A stretch of DNA of 64,000 bases from Candidatus Paceibacterota bacterium (GTDB taxonomy: Bacteria; Actinomycetota; Actinomycetes; Nanopelagicales; Nanopelagicaceae), in the NCBI GenBank assembly GCA_035530615.1, contig DATKUL010000003.1, forward strand, positions 1-64,000. Reading direction: 5' to 3'. Positions 35,993 through 46,992 of this stretch are shown here, piece after piece (within the stretch, counting starts at the first letter, position 1; every line of letters begins with the position of its first letter). Both the position numbers and the translations under genes were made by a program. Under the pieces are notes generated by a model that had not been told where the DNA came from, made no database searches, and saw only the letters and a list, made by a program, of their open reading frames with translations.

Positions 35993-36835
35993 GTGAGCGA
36001 GAAAATTGCCGCTGGTTTTGTAACTGCCGAGCGCTCTGTTGTGGGTCTGGTTCGATCCGGCAATGAAGATTCAGCATTAATTCATCCTTACCTCCTCGCT
36101 GTCGCCGATGGAATGGGAGGCCATGCAGGTGGGGAAGTGGCTTCTTCTCTGGCAGTAAAAACACTTGCCAAGTTGGCTCCTATCTTGGAGAAAGGAGGAA
36201 TCGATAACGATTCAATCGAAGATCTGCTTTTAAGCACTTTGGAAGAGATCGATTCAGAGATCGGACGAGTCGCTGATCGCAACGATGATCTAACGGGCAT
36301 GGGTACGACATTGAGTGCGCTCATGATGTACGGGAGAAAATCAGATAGGAAGGTAGCCCTACTCCATGTTGGTGATTCGCGATGTTATCGACTCCGCGGA
36401 AATACTCTGATACAGATAAGTCACGATCACACAGTTCTGCAAGAACTTCTTGATCAAGGGTCGATCTCTTCAGAAGAGGCCCATGAGCACCCGCAAAAAT
36501 CCTTTTTGACACAAGCCTTAATGGGTGATGGGCCTCTCTCTCCCGTTCTCATGATTTACCAAACTAATCCTAAGGATCGCTTCTTACTCTGCAGTGACGG
36601 CTTATCTGGCGTTCTAAGTGAGAAGGAAATCAAGAGTGGTTTAAAGATCCGTAATCGCGAGGATGCGCTCACTTTCTTGATGGATGCTGCTTATTCGGCT
36701 GGTGCACCCGATAATGTCACCGTGATACTTGCAGATATCGATCGCGAAAATGGTGAGCCCTCCTCAGCTCCGCTTCCAACTACATTTCCCGTGACATTCC
36801 TGGGTGCGGCCCTTGATAAAGAGGCAGAACGATGA
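35993..36835 (+). CDS. pstP: PP2C-family Ser/Thr protein phosphatase
   Basis: About 280 residues from the GTG at 35993, chosen because GAGAGGAG lies 5 nt upstream. All PP2C metal motifs are present: VRSGNEDS, VADGMGGHAGGEVAS, GMGTTLSAL, LHVGDSRCYRLRG, LLCSDGLSGVL and GAPDNVTVIL. Unlike mycobacterial PstP it ends soon after the catalytic domain and has no transmembrane or extracellular part. It overlaps the kinase gene (ATGA), so it should reverse PknB phosphorylation. The rodA and pbpA genes usually found between them are absent. Confidence 0.93.
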   Translation: MSEKIAAGFVTAERSVVGLVRSGNEDSALIHPYLLAVADGMGGHAGGEVASSLAVKTLAKLAPILEKGGIDNDSIEDLLLSTLEEIDSEIGRVADRNDDLTGMGTTLSALMMYGRKSDRKVALLHVGDSRCYRLRGNTLIQISHDHTVLQELLDQGSISSEEAHEHPQKSFLTQALMGDGPLSPVLMIYQTNPKDRFLLCSDGLSGVLSEKEIKSGLKIRNREDALTFLMDAAYSAGAPDNVTVILADIDRENGEPSSAPLPTTFPVTFLGAALDKEAER

Positions 36836-38418
36836 GCGCGCTTCTAGGAGGCAGGTACAAACTTGGAGAGATGATCGGCTCCGGTGGAATGGCCGATGTC
36901 TACATCGCTAATGACCAGAGACTCTCTCGGAAAGTTGCCATCAAAATTCTACGCAGCGACCTAGCACGCGACCCTTCCTTTGTTGCACGGTTTCGTAAGG
37001 AAGCACTCGCGGCAGCCGGATTGAACCATCCTGGAATTGTTGCAGTGTACGACTCAGGGGAAGAACCCGCTCCCTACATTGTTATGGAACTAGTTTCCGG
37101 CCACACGCTTCGGGAATTGATCCATCAAGGCGAGCGACTGCCTGTTGATCGGGCACTCGAAATCGGTGAAGGTATTTTGGCTGCTCTTGAATACTCGCAC
37201 AACTGCGGAATTGTTCACCGCGACATAAAGCCAGCCAACGTGATGATCACCGATCAAGGCGTCGTCAAAGTAATGGATTTTGGTATTGCACGCGCCCTCG
37301 ATGACATCGGAGCCACGCTCACTAGTACATGGAATGTTGTTGGTACAGCTCAATACCTTTCACCAGAACAGGCGATGGGTGAGGTGTCCGACTACCGAAG
37401 TGATATCTACTCGGTGGGTTGTTTACTTTACGAAGTGCTGGTAGGCAGGCCTCCTTATACGGGGGACACTCCAGTTTCGATCGCCTTTCAGCACGTTTCC
37501 GGGGAATTGATAAAGCCAAGCACTCTCAATGCGGAATTGCCTGCTGGTTTGAATATCTTGCTAACTGTTGCACTGGCAAAAAACCCCGCCGACCGATATC
37601 AGAGCGCATCACAGATGTTGGATGACATCAAGAACCTACGCGCCGGTCGAGTCATCACTACCAAGATTCCTCGCAAGAAAATGAGTAGGCGCAAATTAAT
37701 ATCTGCTGGCATTGGCGTGCTTCTCGTCGGGCTGCTGGTCAATTTTGGAGTCGGTGCCCTCAATAAATCGCAGGGCGAGAAAATGATTTCTCTACCTAAT
37801 GTGGTTGGCCTGACTCCAGAGGCTGCGCAAGCTCAACTCCTAGGTTTCGTCATCACCATACAACATGCTCATAGTCCGACTATTCCTGTGGGTAGAGTGA
37901 TTGACCAGGTACCTCTTGCGACAACTAAAGTTAAAGAGGGTACCGCAGTTGTATTAACAATCTCTGACGGAGTCGGCGACGCCACCGTACCCACTGATCT
38001 CATAGGGATGTCACTGTCGGATGCTCGTGCAAGTTTGGCGGCTGCTGGTCTTGTTATTTCGCAAACCCAAGCAGTTCCATCGGATAAACCACAGGGAACT
38101 GTCTTGAAAGTCTCTCCTGATGGTGGATCCATACTTCCTTCGGGTAGTGGAGTCACTTTGCAGATCGCAAGTGGCGATGTTGAAGTGCCGTTTTTAATTG
38201 GATTACAAGAAATTCCCGCTCGAACTGTTCTGGCGCAAGCTGGTTTCCTCGTGCGAACACTGGATGGAACCGATCTGTCGCAGCCAGCCGGCGTCGTTCT
38301 CGCACAGGCACCTGAAGCCGGAACTACTCAAACGATTGGATCTACAGTCACCATCACGATTAATCGCACTGAACTTGCCAGCCCAACCCCGATCGACACA
38401 ACTATTCCTACTAATTAA
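36832..38418 (+). CDS. pknB: PknB-type Ser/Thr protein kinase with three PASTA domains
   Basis: 528 residues. Kinase domain 1-270: Gly loop GSGGMADVY, VAIKIL Lys, HRDIKPANV catalytic loop, DFGIA, GTAQYLSPEQ activation segment. One transmembrane segment (about 290-307) is followed by three extracellular PASTA repeats (about 320-515), fewer than the four of mycobacterial PknB, and a Thr-rich tail. PASTA domains sense muropeptides or lipid II. It is the only kinase of the cluster here (no PknA), and in mycobacteria its targets include CwlM, whose relative is encoded at 56246-57379. Confidence 0.94.
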   Translation: MSALLGGRYKLGEMIGSGGMADVYIANDQRLSRKVAIKILRSDLARDPSFVARFRKEALAAAGLNHPGIVAVYDSGEEPAPYIVMELVSGHTLRELIHQGERLPVDRALEIGEGILAALEYSHNCGIVHRDIKPANVMITDQGVVKVMDFGIARALDDIGATLTSTWNVVGTAQYLSPEQAMGEVSDYRSDIYSVGCLLYEVLVGRPPYTGDTPVSIAFQHVSGELIKPSTLNAELPAGLNILLTVALAKNPADRYQSASQMLDDIKNLRAGRVITTKIPRKKMSRRKLISAGIGVLLVGLLVNFGVGALNKSQGEKMISLPNVVGLTPEAAQAQLLGFVITIQHAHSPTIPVGRVIDQVPLATTKVKEGTAVVLTISDGVGDATVPTDLIGMSLSDARASLAAAGLVISQTQAVPSDKPQGTVLKVSPDGGSILPSGSGVTLQIASGDVEVPFLIGLQEIPARTVLAQAGFLVRTLDGTDLSQPAGVVLAQAPEAGTTQTIGSTVTITINRTELASPTPIDTTIPTN

Positions 38419-38424
38419 GAATTT

Positions 38425-39057
38425 CTAGTTCTTAACAACTACTGGAGAAAGTCCTACTGATTTCTTCCTCGCGTTTTCATCTCCGCATTCGGTGAGCCAG
38501 TTAGCCATCATATGATGACCGAATTCAGTAAGTACTGACTCTGGGTGAAACTGAACGCCCTCGATCGGCAAAGTCTTATGACGTACCGACATGACAACAC
38601 CTGACTCCGTCTCACTAGTGACTTGAAGTTCTTCCGGCAAGGTCGCTCGCTCGACAGCAAGTGAGTGATAGCGAGTAGCTGTAAAAGGAGATGGGACATC
38701 GGTAAGCACGCCCACGCCGGTGTGGCTCACACGTGAAGTTTTACCGTGAAGTAATTCAGGGGCCTGTGAAACGGTCGCGCCAAAGGCGGTACAAATAGCC
38801 TGATGTCCTAGGCACACTCCAAAAAGTGGGATCTTGTGTTCGGCACAATAACTCACCATCGCCATACTGACGCCGGCGCGCTCTGGTGTTCCTGGGCCGG
38901 GTGAAATAAGAACTCCGTCGTATGAGCTAGCCATATTTACATCGATCTCGTCATTGCGAACAACTGTGCACTCGGCTCCGAGTTGTGCGAGATATTGAAC
39001 GAGATTGAATACAAAGGAGTCGTAGTTATCGATGACGAGAATCTTCCGGGCGGACAT
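38425..39057 (-). CDS. trpG: Anthranilate/aminodeoxychorismate synthase glutaminase subunit
   Basis: 210 residues from the ATG at 39057, starting MSARKILVIDNYDSFVFNLV. Class I glutamine amidotransferase: oxyanion PGPGTPE, nucleophile Cys in FGVCLGHQAI and His-Glu in VQFHPESVLTEFG. It supplies ammonia to a chorismate-using partner for tryptophan or folate synthesis; the partner (TrpE or PabB) is not in the window, so pabA is an equal possibility. The same gene lies beside pknB and crgA in mycobacteria. Confidence 0.92.
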   Translation of the reverse strand: MSARKILVIDNYDSFVFNLVQYLAQLGAECTVVRNDEIDVNMASSYDGVLISPGPGTPERAGVSMAMVSYCAEHKIPLFGVCLGHQAICTAFGATVSQAPELLHGKTSRVSHTGVGVLTDVPSPFTATRYHSLAVERATLPEELQVTSETESGVVMSVRHKTLPIEGVQFHPESVLTEFGHHMMANWLTECGDENARKKSVGLSPVVVKN

Positions 39058-39129
39058 GGGAGCAATTCTCTCGCATCTTGACCACCTCGCGCTTGGGAGG
39101 CCAGATATTAAGAATCTATCTCCCCGTGT

Positions 39130-39135
39130 TACCCT
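39130..39135 (+). promoter_or_regulatory. Predicted leaderless promoter, -10 TACCCT
   Basis: TACCCT ends 5 nt before the crgA ATG; no ribosome binding site is present. Confidence 0.45.
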
Positions 39136-39140
39136 CTGAT

Positions 39141-39398
39141 ATGCCAAAATCGAAACTCCGTAAGAAAGATAAGAAGACCATCCCTGCAGAGTTGCTCCAT
39201 CCGGTAGCCCTGCCCACAGAGAGCCCCCGTTGGCTCGCCCCGGTGATGGTTGCAGCTTTTCTCGCGGGCCTTATCTGGATTGTGATCTTCTATGTCACCT
39301 CCACGAACTATCCCATCCCAGGGATCGGCGCATGGAACATGGTGGTGGGCTTTGGCTTTATTGGGGTGGGCTTCACCCTGGCTACCAAGTGGCGTTAA
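39141..39398 (+). CDS. crgA: Cell division protein CrgA
   Basis: 85 residues from the ATG at 39141, which gives the family's usual length. A very basic N-terminus (KSKLRKKDKK) is followed by SPRWLAPVMVAAFLAGLIWI, the motif TSTNYPIPGIGAWN, and a second helix VVGFGFIGVGFTLATKWR. It helps place the divisome and links FtsZ with wall synthesis enzymes in actinobacteria. Divergent from trpG. Confidence 0.93.
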   Translation: MPKSKLRKKDKKTIPAELLHPVALPTESPRWLAPVMVAAFLAGLIWIVIFYVTSTNYPIPGIGAWNMVVGFGFIGVGFTLATKWR

Positions 39399-39454
39399 AG
39401 AGGTAAATTACACGCTTGTAATTCTCCACATAGGGGATAACTCCTGTGGATAAC

Positions 39455-39997
39455 TCAGTTCTTGACGCGAAGAATCACATTGGTGGCGATCAGCCCACCG
39501 ATCAGCCCACCTAGGTGAGCGTGCCAGTCAATTCCGGGCAGAAGAAAAGCCATCGCAAAGTTAATTCCAATGATGACCAGAATGCTTTTTACATCAGCCC
39601 CGATCCTCTTTGCCACTAAAGCAAAGGCGCCGAAGAGCCCAAAGAGTGCCCCTGAAACGCCTACCGAGAGCTGATAGGCGGGGTTGAGATAGAGCGAAGT
39701 CAGTGAGCCGGCAACCAGTGAAATGAAAAAAATGGCGAGGAATCGAGTCCTACCAAATAATTGCTCAAGTGGGTTGCCGAGAACTAGGAGTGCGTACATA
39801 TTGAAGCCGAGATGCATGAAGCCCCCATGAATAAGGGCAACCGTGATTACTCGGTACCACTCGCCAGCAGCTACACCATGCCCGTCGATTGGTCCTTTGA
39901 ATAGCCCTAAATCAATCTCAAGAGTAGGTACAAATAACTGAAGCAGGTAGAACCCACAGATTATGGTTATGAGCCCGGTGGTGGCGTTTCGCTTCAC
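39455..39997 (-). CDS. Rhomboid family intramembrane serine protease
   Basis: About 180 residues with six membrane segments. VGVSGALFGLFGAF carries the catalytic Ser and GIDWHAHLGGLIGG the catalytic His; HGGFMHLGFNMYALLVLG in loop 1 is also typical. The GTG at 39997 is preferred because AAGG lies 4 nt upstream; a TTG at 40012 is possible. It cleaves membrane protein segments; substrates are unknown. 18 bp after ppiA, same strand, likely cotranscribed. Confidence 0.9.
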   Translation of the reverse strand: MKRNATTGLITIICGFYLLQLFVPTLEIDLGLFKGPIDGHGVAAGEWYRVITVALIHGGFMHLGFNMYALLVLGNPLEQLFGRTRFLAIFFISLVAGSLTSLYLNPAYQLSVGVSGALFGLFGAFALVAKRIGADVKSILVIIGINFAMAFLLPGIDWHAHLGGLIGGLIATNVILRVKN

Positions 39998-40015
39998 GCT
40001 ACCTTCACCCAACCA

Positions 40016-40531
40016 TTAAGAGATGGTGACGGAGTTAATCGTTATAGGTGTAGCTGGACGATCTTGTCCGTCAGTCTTTGCTTGCGCAATTTTGTCCACA
40101 ACGGCCTGGCTCGCGGCATCTTTTACTTCACCGAAGATAGTGTGTTTACGGTTCAGCCACGTTGTTGGTGCCACTGTAATGAAGAACTGTGAACCGTTGG
40201 TTCCAGGACCGGAGTTGGCCATTGCCAAAATGTACGGGCGATCAAAAACTAATTCGCCGTGGAATTCATCCGCGAATTTGTAGCCTGGGCCGCCAGTACC
40301 GCGACCTAGTGGATCTCCACCTTGAATCATGAACCCCTTGATGACGCGGTGAAATACCGTGTTGTCGTAAAGGTTGGCGGTCGTCTTTTCGCCATTACGC
40401 GGATCGGTCCACTCGCGGGCACCGGTTGCAAGTTCAATGAAGTTCGCCACCGTCTTAGGGGCGTGATTGGGGAATAGTTCGATGACGATGTCACCCAATG
40501 AGGTGTGCAGGGTTGCTGAAGTATTTGTCAT
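40016..40531 (-). CDS. ppiA: Peptidyl-prolyl cis-trans isomerase, cyclophilin type
   Basis: 171 residues, one cyclophilin domain: FHRVIKGFMIQGGDP with the catalytic Arg, NGSQFFITVAPTTWLN and HTIFGEV. No signal peptide, so it is a cytoplasmic foldase. The ATG begins a single base after the 3' discriminator of tRNA-Ala, leaving no room for a leader. The mRNA may therefore be released from the tRNA precursor by 3' processing, giving a nearly leaderless message. Confidence 0.95.
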   Translation of the reverse strand: MTNTSATLHTSLGDIVIELFPNHAPKTVANFIELATGAREWTDPRNGEKTTANLYDNTVFHRVIKGFMIQGGDPLGRGTGGPGYKFADEFHGELVFDRPYILAMANSGPGTNGSQFFITVAPTTWLNRKHTIFGEVKDAASQAVVDKIAQAKTDGQDRPATPITINSVTIS

Positions 40532-40532
40532 G

Positions 40533-40605
40533 TGGAGACTAGGGGAATCGAACCCCTAACCCCCGCCTTGCAAAGGCGGTGCTCTACCAATTGAGCTAAG
40601 TCCCC
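40533..40605 (-). tRNA. tRNA-Ala (anticodon TGC)
   Basis: 73 nt. Acceptor GGGGACT/AGTCTCC with one G-T pair, anticodon loop TTTGCAA giving TGC, T arm GGTTCGATTCC, discriminator A, CCA not encoded. It lies between tRNA-Ile and ppiA. Confidence 0.96.
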
Positions 40606-40619
40606 GTGGTCAACGGGAG

Positions 40620-40694
40620 TGGGCCTTGGAGGACTTGAACCTCCGACCTCTTCCTTATCAGGGAAGCGCTCTAACCAGGCTGAGCTAAAGGCCC
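40620..40694 (-). tRNA. tRNA-Ile (anticodon GAT)
   Basis: 75 nt. Acceptor GGGCCTT/AAGGCCC, anticodon stem CTTCC/GGAAG with loop CTGATAA giving GAT, T arm GGTTCAAGTCC. It follows gyrA by about 50 bp, as in mycobacteria. Confidence 0.96.
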
Positions 40695-40746
40695 CAAAAC
40701 CTGCGTAAGGCTACAGGTAATTAGAGGTAGACCCCAAACCGCGTTT

Positions 40747-43218
40747 TTACTCTGATTCCACCTCCGCGCTCTTGGTGACAGAGAGTACCTGAACCCCATC
40801 ATCCAAATTGACCAATCTCACGCCCATTGAATCCCGGCCAGTTTGGCGAACTTCTGAGGCGGGGGTCCGCATGACGGTTCCTGCGGATGTAATAGCCAGT
40901 ACCTCGTCCTCTTCTCGAAGGACCAGGGCGCTAACCAGAACCCCGCGCGAATCCTCATCAATCTTGGCCGCCTTGATTCCAATGCCGCCTCGTCCTTGCA
41001 CCCGGTACTCGTCCAGCGGTGTCTTCTTTCCGTAACCGCCATCGGTTGCGGTGAAGACGAGAAGGTTTGAATCCTGGGTATTGATTCTTGCCATAGTGAG
41101 AAGTTCGTCGCCCTCGCGGAATTTCATTCCGATCACACCGCTAGTTGATCGACCCATCGGGCGAAGAGCGTCGTCATCTGCCAGGAAGCGCAATGCCATG
41201 CCTTTTTTGGAGACCAGAAGTAATTCATCTTTCCCATTGACGAGGGCAGCGCTGACAACTTCATCGCCTGTTCGCAGGGAGATCGCAATCAATCCACCTG
41301 CACGAGGTGAATCATATTCACTCAATGCGGTTTTTTTGATGAGACCATTTTTAGTTGCGAGAACGAGATATGGCTGAACTCCGTAATCTTTAATGGAAAG
41401 AACTTGTGCGATCTGCTCATCCGGCTTGAAAGCCATGAGGTTGGCGACATGCTGTCCGCGCGCATCACGACCAGCGTCTGGCAATTCATGAACTTTTGAT
41501 CGATAAATACGGCCCTGGTTGGTGAAAAATAGGAGCCAGTCATGCGTCGAGGCAACAAAAAAATGATCGACCACATCATCTTGCTTTAAAGAAGCGCCTC
41601 TGACTCCCTTACCGCCACGTTTCTGCGAACGATAGAGCTCGGCACGTGTTCTTTTTGCATACCCAGTGTGAGTAATAGTGACGACGGCATCTTGATCTGG
41701 GATCAAATCTTCAGCCGAAAAATCACCTTCGCTAGCAACGATTTGAGTGCGCCGTTCATCTCCGTATTTTGTGACCAAATCTGAAAGCTCTGTTTTGATA
41801 ATTTCACGTTGCTTCTCATCGCTAGCCAGAATTGCTGTGAGCTCAACTATGTCAGCCATAAGACCGTCGTATTCGTCATTGATCTTCTGACGTTCGAGGG
41901 CCGCAATCCGGCGAAGTTGCATATCCAAAATGGCATTGGCTTGAATCTCATCAACTTCTAACAATCTCATCAATCCGGTTCGTGCTTCTTCTGGCGTTGA
42001 GCTAGCGCGGATCAGCGCGATAACGGCGTCGAGTGCGTCGAGGGCTTTGAGATACCCGCGAAGGATGTGGGCTCGTCGCTCTTTCTCAGCCAAGCGGTAT
42101 TTTGTCCGTCGGACAATTACTTCGACTTGGTGCTCGATGTAATAACGAACGAATTCATCCAGACGTAAAGTGCGAGGAACCCCATCGACAAGCGCCAACA
42201 TGTTTGCACCAAAGGTGTCCTGCAATTGGGTCTGCTTGTAAAGGTTATTGAGTACAACTTTTGGAATTGCGTCATTTCGGAGCACGACAACGAGCCGTTG
42301 TCCTAATCGCTCGTTTCCTTCATCGCGAACATCTGCGATGCCTTTAATTTTCCCATCTTTAACCAGTTCGGCGATCTTGAGCGCTAAGTTGTCTGGGTTT
42401 ACTTGGTACGGCAACTCAGTGACCACTAAACATGTGCGTTTGTTAATCTCTTCTACATTGACCACCGCCCGCATGGTGATTGAGCCGCGACCTGTACGGT
42501 AGGCAGTTTCTATTCCAGTACGACCGACAATTAGCGCGCGCGTTGGAAAGTCTGGACCTTTTACAATCTTTAATAGTTGTGTGAGGAGTTCGTCGGATTT
42601 CGCCTCCGGATGCGCAAGAGCCCAAGCAACACCTTCGGCGATTTCTCGCAGGTTGTGGGGTGGGATATTTGTAGCCATTCCAACTGCGATTCCGGCACTG
42701 CCATTAACCAGCAGGTTTGGAAAACGACTGGGTAGGACATCTGGTTCTTGTGATCTGCCATCGTAGTTTGGGGAAAAATTGACCGTGTCTTCATCGATAT
42801 CCCGCATCATCTCCATGGCGATGGGAGAAAGACGAGCTTCTGTATAACGCATTGCCGCGGCTGGATCATTTCCAGGAGAGCCAAAGTTGCCATTGCCATC
42901 AACGAGTGGATAACGAAGTGACCAGGGTTGAGCGAGTCGGACAACAGTGTCATAGATAGCACCGTCACCATGCGGGTGGTAATTACCCATGACATCTCCG
43001 ACGATACGAGATGACTTGTAGTAACCCTTGTCAGGACGGTATCCGCCGTCATACATAGCATAAAGAACTCGGCGGTGAACTGGCTTTAGACCGTCGCGAA
43101 CATCGGGAAGAGCTCTACCAACAATGACACTCATCGCATAATCGAGATAAGAGCGTGCCATCTCCACTTGGAGGTCGACAACTTCTATCCGGTCAAAATC
43201 TTTGCTGAGCTCGTCCAT
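40747..43218 (-). CDS. gyrA: DNA gyrase subunit A
   Basis: 823 residues. The quinolone-resistance region [13 protein letters not shown] leads to the catalytic Tyr in [10 protein letters not shown]. The C-terminal pinwheel includes a GyrA box of the form [10 protein letters not shown]. It cuts and rejoins DNA to introduce negative supercoils. AAGGA lies 5-6 nt before the ATG. It follows gyrB by 25 bp and is cotranscribed. The DUF3566 gene that follows gyrA in mycobacteria is absent. Confidence 0.98.
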   Translation of the reverse strand: MDELSKDFDRIEVVDLQVEMARSYLDYAMSVIVGRALPDVRDGLKPVHRRVLYAMYDGGYRPDKGYYKSSRIVGDVMGNYHPHGDGAIYDTVVRLAQPWSLRYPLVDGNGNFGSPGNDPAAAMRYTEARLSPIAMEMMRDIDEDTVNFSPNYDGRSQEPDVLPSRFPNLLVNGSAGIAVGMATNIPPHNLREIAEGVAWALAHPEAKSDELLTQLLKIVKGPDFPTRALIVGRTGIETAYRTGRGSITMRAVVNVEEINKRTCLVVTELPYQVNPDNLALKIAELVKDGKIKGIADVRDEGNERLGQRLVVVLRNDAIPKVVLNNLYKQTQLQDTFGANMLALVDGVPRTLRLDEFVRYYIEHQVEVIVRRTKYRLAEKERRAHILRGYLKALDALDAVIALIRASSTPEEARTGLMRLLEVDEIQANAILDMQLRRIAALERQKINDEYDGLMADIVELTAILASDEKQREIIKTELSDLVTKYGDERRTQIVASEGDFSAEDLIPDQDAVVTITHTGYAKRTRAELYRSQKRGGKGVRGASLKQDDVVDHFFVASTHDWLLFFTNQGRIYRSKVHELPDAGRDARGQHVANLMAFKPDEQIAQVLSIKDYGVQPYLVLATKNGLIKKTALSEYDSPRAGGLIAISLRTGDEVVSAALVNGKDELLLVSKKGMALRFLADDDALRPMGRSTSGVIGMKFREGDELLTMARINTQDSNLLVFTATDGGYGKKTPLDEYRVQGRGGIGIKAAKIDEDSRGVLVSALVLREEDEVLAITSAGTVMRTPASEVRQTGRDSMGVRLVNLDDGVQVLSVTKSAEVESE

Positions 43219-43243
43219 TGTTTTCCTTTGACTTGAATCTCTG

Positions 43244-45226
<1,983 letters not shown>

Positions 45227-45256
45227 TTAGCCTAAACTTGCCTTGCGCTAACCCAG

Positions 45257-45310
45257 CCTCAATTGAGGAAAAGGGCTCCAGCGACCTTCTAGGGAGATTA
45301 TCCCTGGAAG
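45257..45310. other. Hairpins in the gyrB upstream region
   Basis: CCTCAATTGAGG (45257-45268) is a perfect 12-bp palindrome, and CTTCTAGGGA pairs with TCCCTGGAAG (45286-45310, 5-base loop). Both would lie in the gyrB 5' leader if transcription starts near a TAGGAT box further upstream. The rest of the 227-bp gap to the DUF721 gene shows no gene. Confidence 0.4.
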
Positions 45311-45432
45311 TACCTGCTCATCCTAGCCTGAAAATGGAATCTGTGTAGCGCAAACAAGCCGTAGAGGCGGTATTGGGGACGAGAAATCACCAGGTGTGAA
45401 GGGTTCCTCTTAGAAGTTGCTTTTTCGGGCTT

Positions 45433-45894
45433 TTAACCGTAGGTGTCCCTGGGTCCACGAGCACCGCGGATTGTCCGAATTCCTTTTTTCCAGGAAGGCC
45501 CGTGGGGGCCAATCACGGTTATGGATTCCACAAGAGCGCCGGGGGCGCTGCGCTGAATTCTCTCTAAGAGGTCGGGTCCAATAAGGCGAAGTTGAGTAGC
45601 CCAGGCTGTCGAAGCGGATTGGATTGTTAAAACCCCATCTAAAAGAGAGATTGGATTGGCGTGGAGTGAAATCTCATTTCCGACAATCTCTTCCCATGTG
45701 GAGAAGAGAGTGCCCTCCGCAATCCCTGTATCCCAATTCCGTTCTTTAATGAGGTTACTTAAAAGGTCTTTTAATAATTGTGGGTCGGTTGTTGTGCCTG
45801 TGCTCTCTCGTATTTCTTTTTTACGTATTTTTTTATTTGTTTGGCCGGTTTTAAAAGACTTGAAAAGATCTAAGGCAAGATCGCGTTTTGCCAT
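45433..45894 (-). CDS. DUF721 (DciA-like) protein
   Basis: 153 residues. A basic, Lys-rich N-terminal half is followed by a domain with TLFSTWEEIVGNEISLHANP and LTIQSASTAWATQLRLIGPDLL, typical of the DUF721 family. The best-known members, DciA, help load the replicative helicase. It lies between recF and gyrB in most actinobacteria. It overlaps the recF stop by one base (TAATG). Confidence 0.85.
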   Translation of the reverse strand: MAKRDLALDLFKSFKTGQTNKKIRKKEIRESTGTTTDPQLLKDLLSNLIKERNWDTGIAEGTLFSTWEEIVGNEISLHANPISLLDGVLTIQSASTAWATQLRLIGPDLLERIQRSAPGALVESITVIGPHGPSWKKGIRTIRGARGPRDTYG

Positions 45895-46988
45895 TAAGTC
45901 CTCACATCCATCACTTGACCAAGTTGGACATAGAGCCGTTCTGTCTCAAGTCCCACAGGAAGATCACTTTCAACGGCGGTGGTGATAATCGTCTGCTCTG
46001 CAACTTGTGTTGCCTGCATAAGTTGCGCCCTTCGGAAGGTGTCTAATTCAGAGAACACGTCGTCGAGAATAAGTATCGGCTCCGCTCCCTCGTTTCGCAA
46101 GAGGTTGAATGCACCAAGGCGTAACGAGATCGCTATCGACCAAGACTCTCCATGGCTGGCGTATCCTTTGGCGGGAAATTCTCCAAGTTGTAAGTGTAGG
46201 TCATCTCTATGCGGACCGATTAATGTAACCCCCCGCTCCACTTCTTGGTACTGGACCTCTTCTAACCGTAAGGCGAGAATCTCTCTGTTCTGCTTGAGAT
46301 TATTAGAGAGTTCATTGGTTGATGACTTGTATGAGATAACTAAAGGGCGAACTTCATTAAGGTTTGCATAATTTTCCGAAGTTAGTGGGTTAAGTAATTC
46401 ACAGAGATTTATCCGTTCGGTCGTTAAGACAGAGCCAACCGAAATAAGTTGCTCATCCCATGGGATAAGTGCACTTCTTGGAGCTCGCGTTTTTAGTAAT
46501 GCATTACGTTGTTTAACAATTCTTTCGTAATCGCTGATAACACCCGCTAGACGCGGAGACCTTGTTATAAGAAGGCGATCAAGAAAATCTCTACGGTTAG
46601 ATGGATCGCCACGGATTAAATCTAGGTCTTCTGGTGAAAAGTAAACACTTTGACAGGCACCTAGAATTTCTCTCTGGCTACGTACCGGGTTCTGGTTGAG
46701 CCGGGCACGATTTGCTTTCTGCACATTTATTTCAAGATCTACTTGGAGTTTCCGTTCTTCTCGCTCGATTTCTGCTCGGATGATTGCTTGATTAGAGCCC
46801 AGGCGAATAAGTGGTTGATTGTGCGAGACACGGGGGGAGGTAAGAAAAGACAGGTAAATAATAGCCTCGGCAATATTGGTTTTACCGGATCCATTATCCC
46901 CAATAAATGTCGTTGCCCCAGGATTAAGATTTAAGTCTAGTTGCGAGTAAGACCTAAAATCTTTGAGAGATAGATGATTTATACGCAT
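45894..46988 (-). CDS. recF: DNA replication and repair protein RecF
   Basis: 364 residues, SMC-like ATPase. Walker A is FIGDNGSGKTNIAEAI. The signature region is near ESWSIAISLRLGAF, and Walker B ILILDDVFSELD follows. It loads RecA at gaps in single-stranded DNA. Located 4 bp after dnaN and overlapping the DUF721 gene, as part of the dnaN operon. Confidence 0.96.
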   Translation of the reverse strand: MRINHLSLKDFRSYSQLDLNLNPGATTFIGDNGSGKTNIAEAIIYLSFLTSPRVSHNQPLIRLGSNQAIIRAEIEREERKLQVDLEINVQKANRARLNQNPVRSQREILGACQSVYFSPEDLDLIRGDPSNRRDFLDRLLITRSPRLAGVISDYERIVKQRNALLKTRAPRSALIPWDEQLISVGSVLTTERINLCELLNPLTSENYANLNEVRPLVISYKSSTNELSNNLKQNREILALRLEEVQYQEVERGVTLIGPHRDDLHLQLGEFPAKGYASHGESWSIAISLRLGAFNLLRNEGAEPILILDDVFSELDTFRRAQLMQATQVAEQTIITTAVESDLPVGLETERLYVQLGQVMDVRT

Positions 46989-46992
46989 TCAT

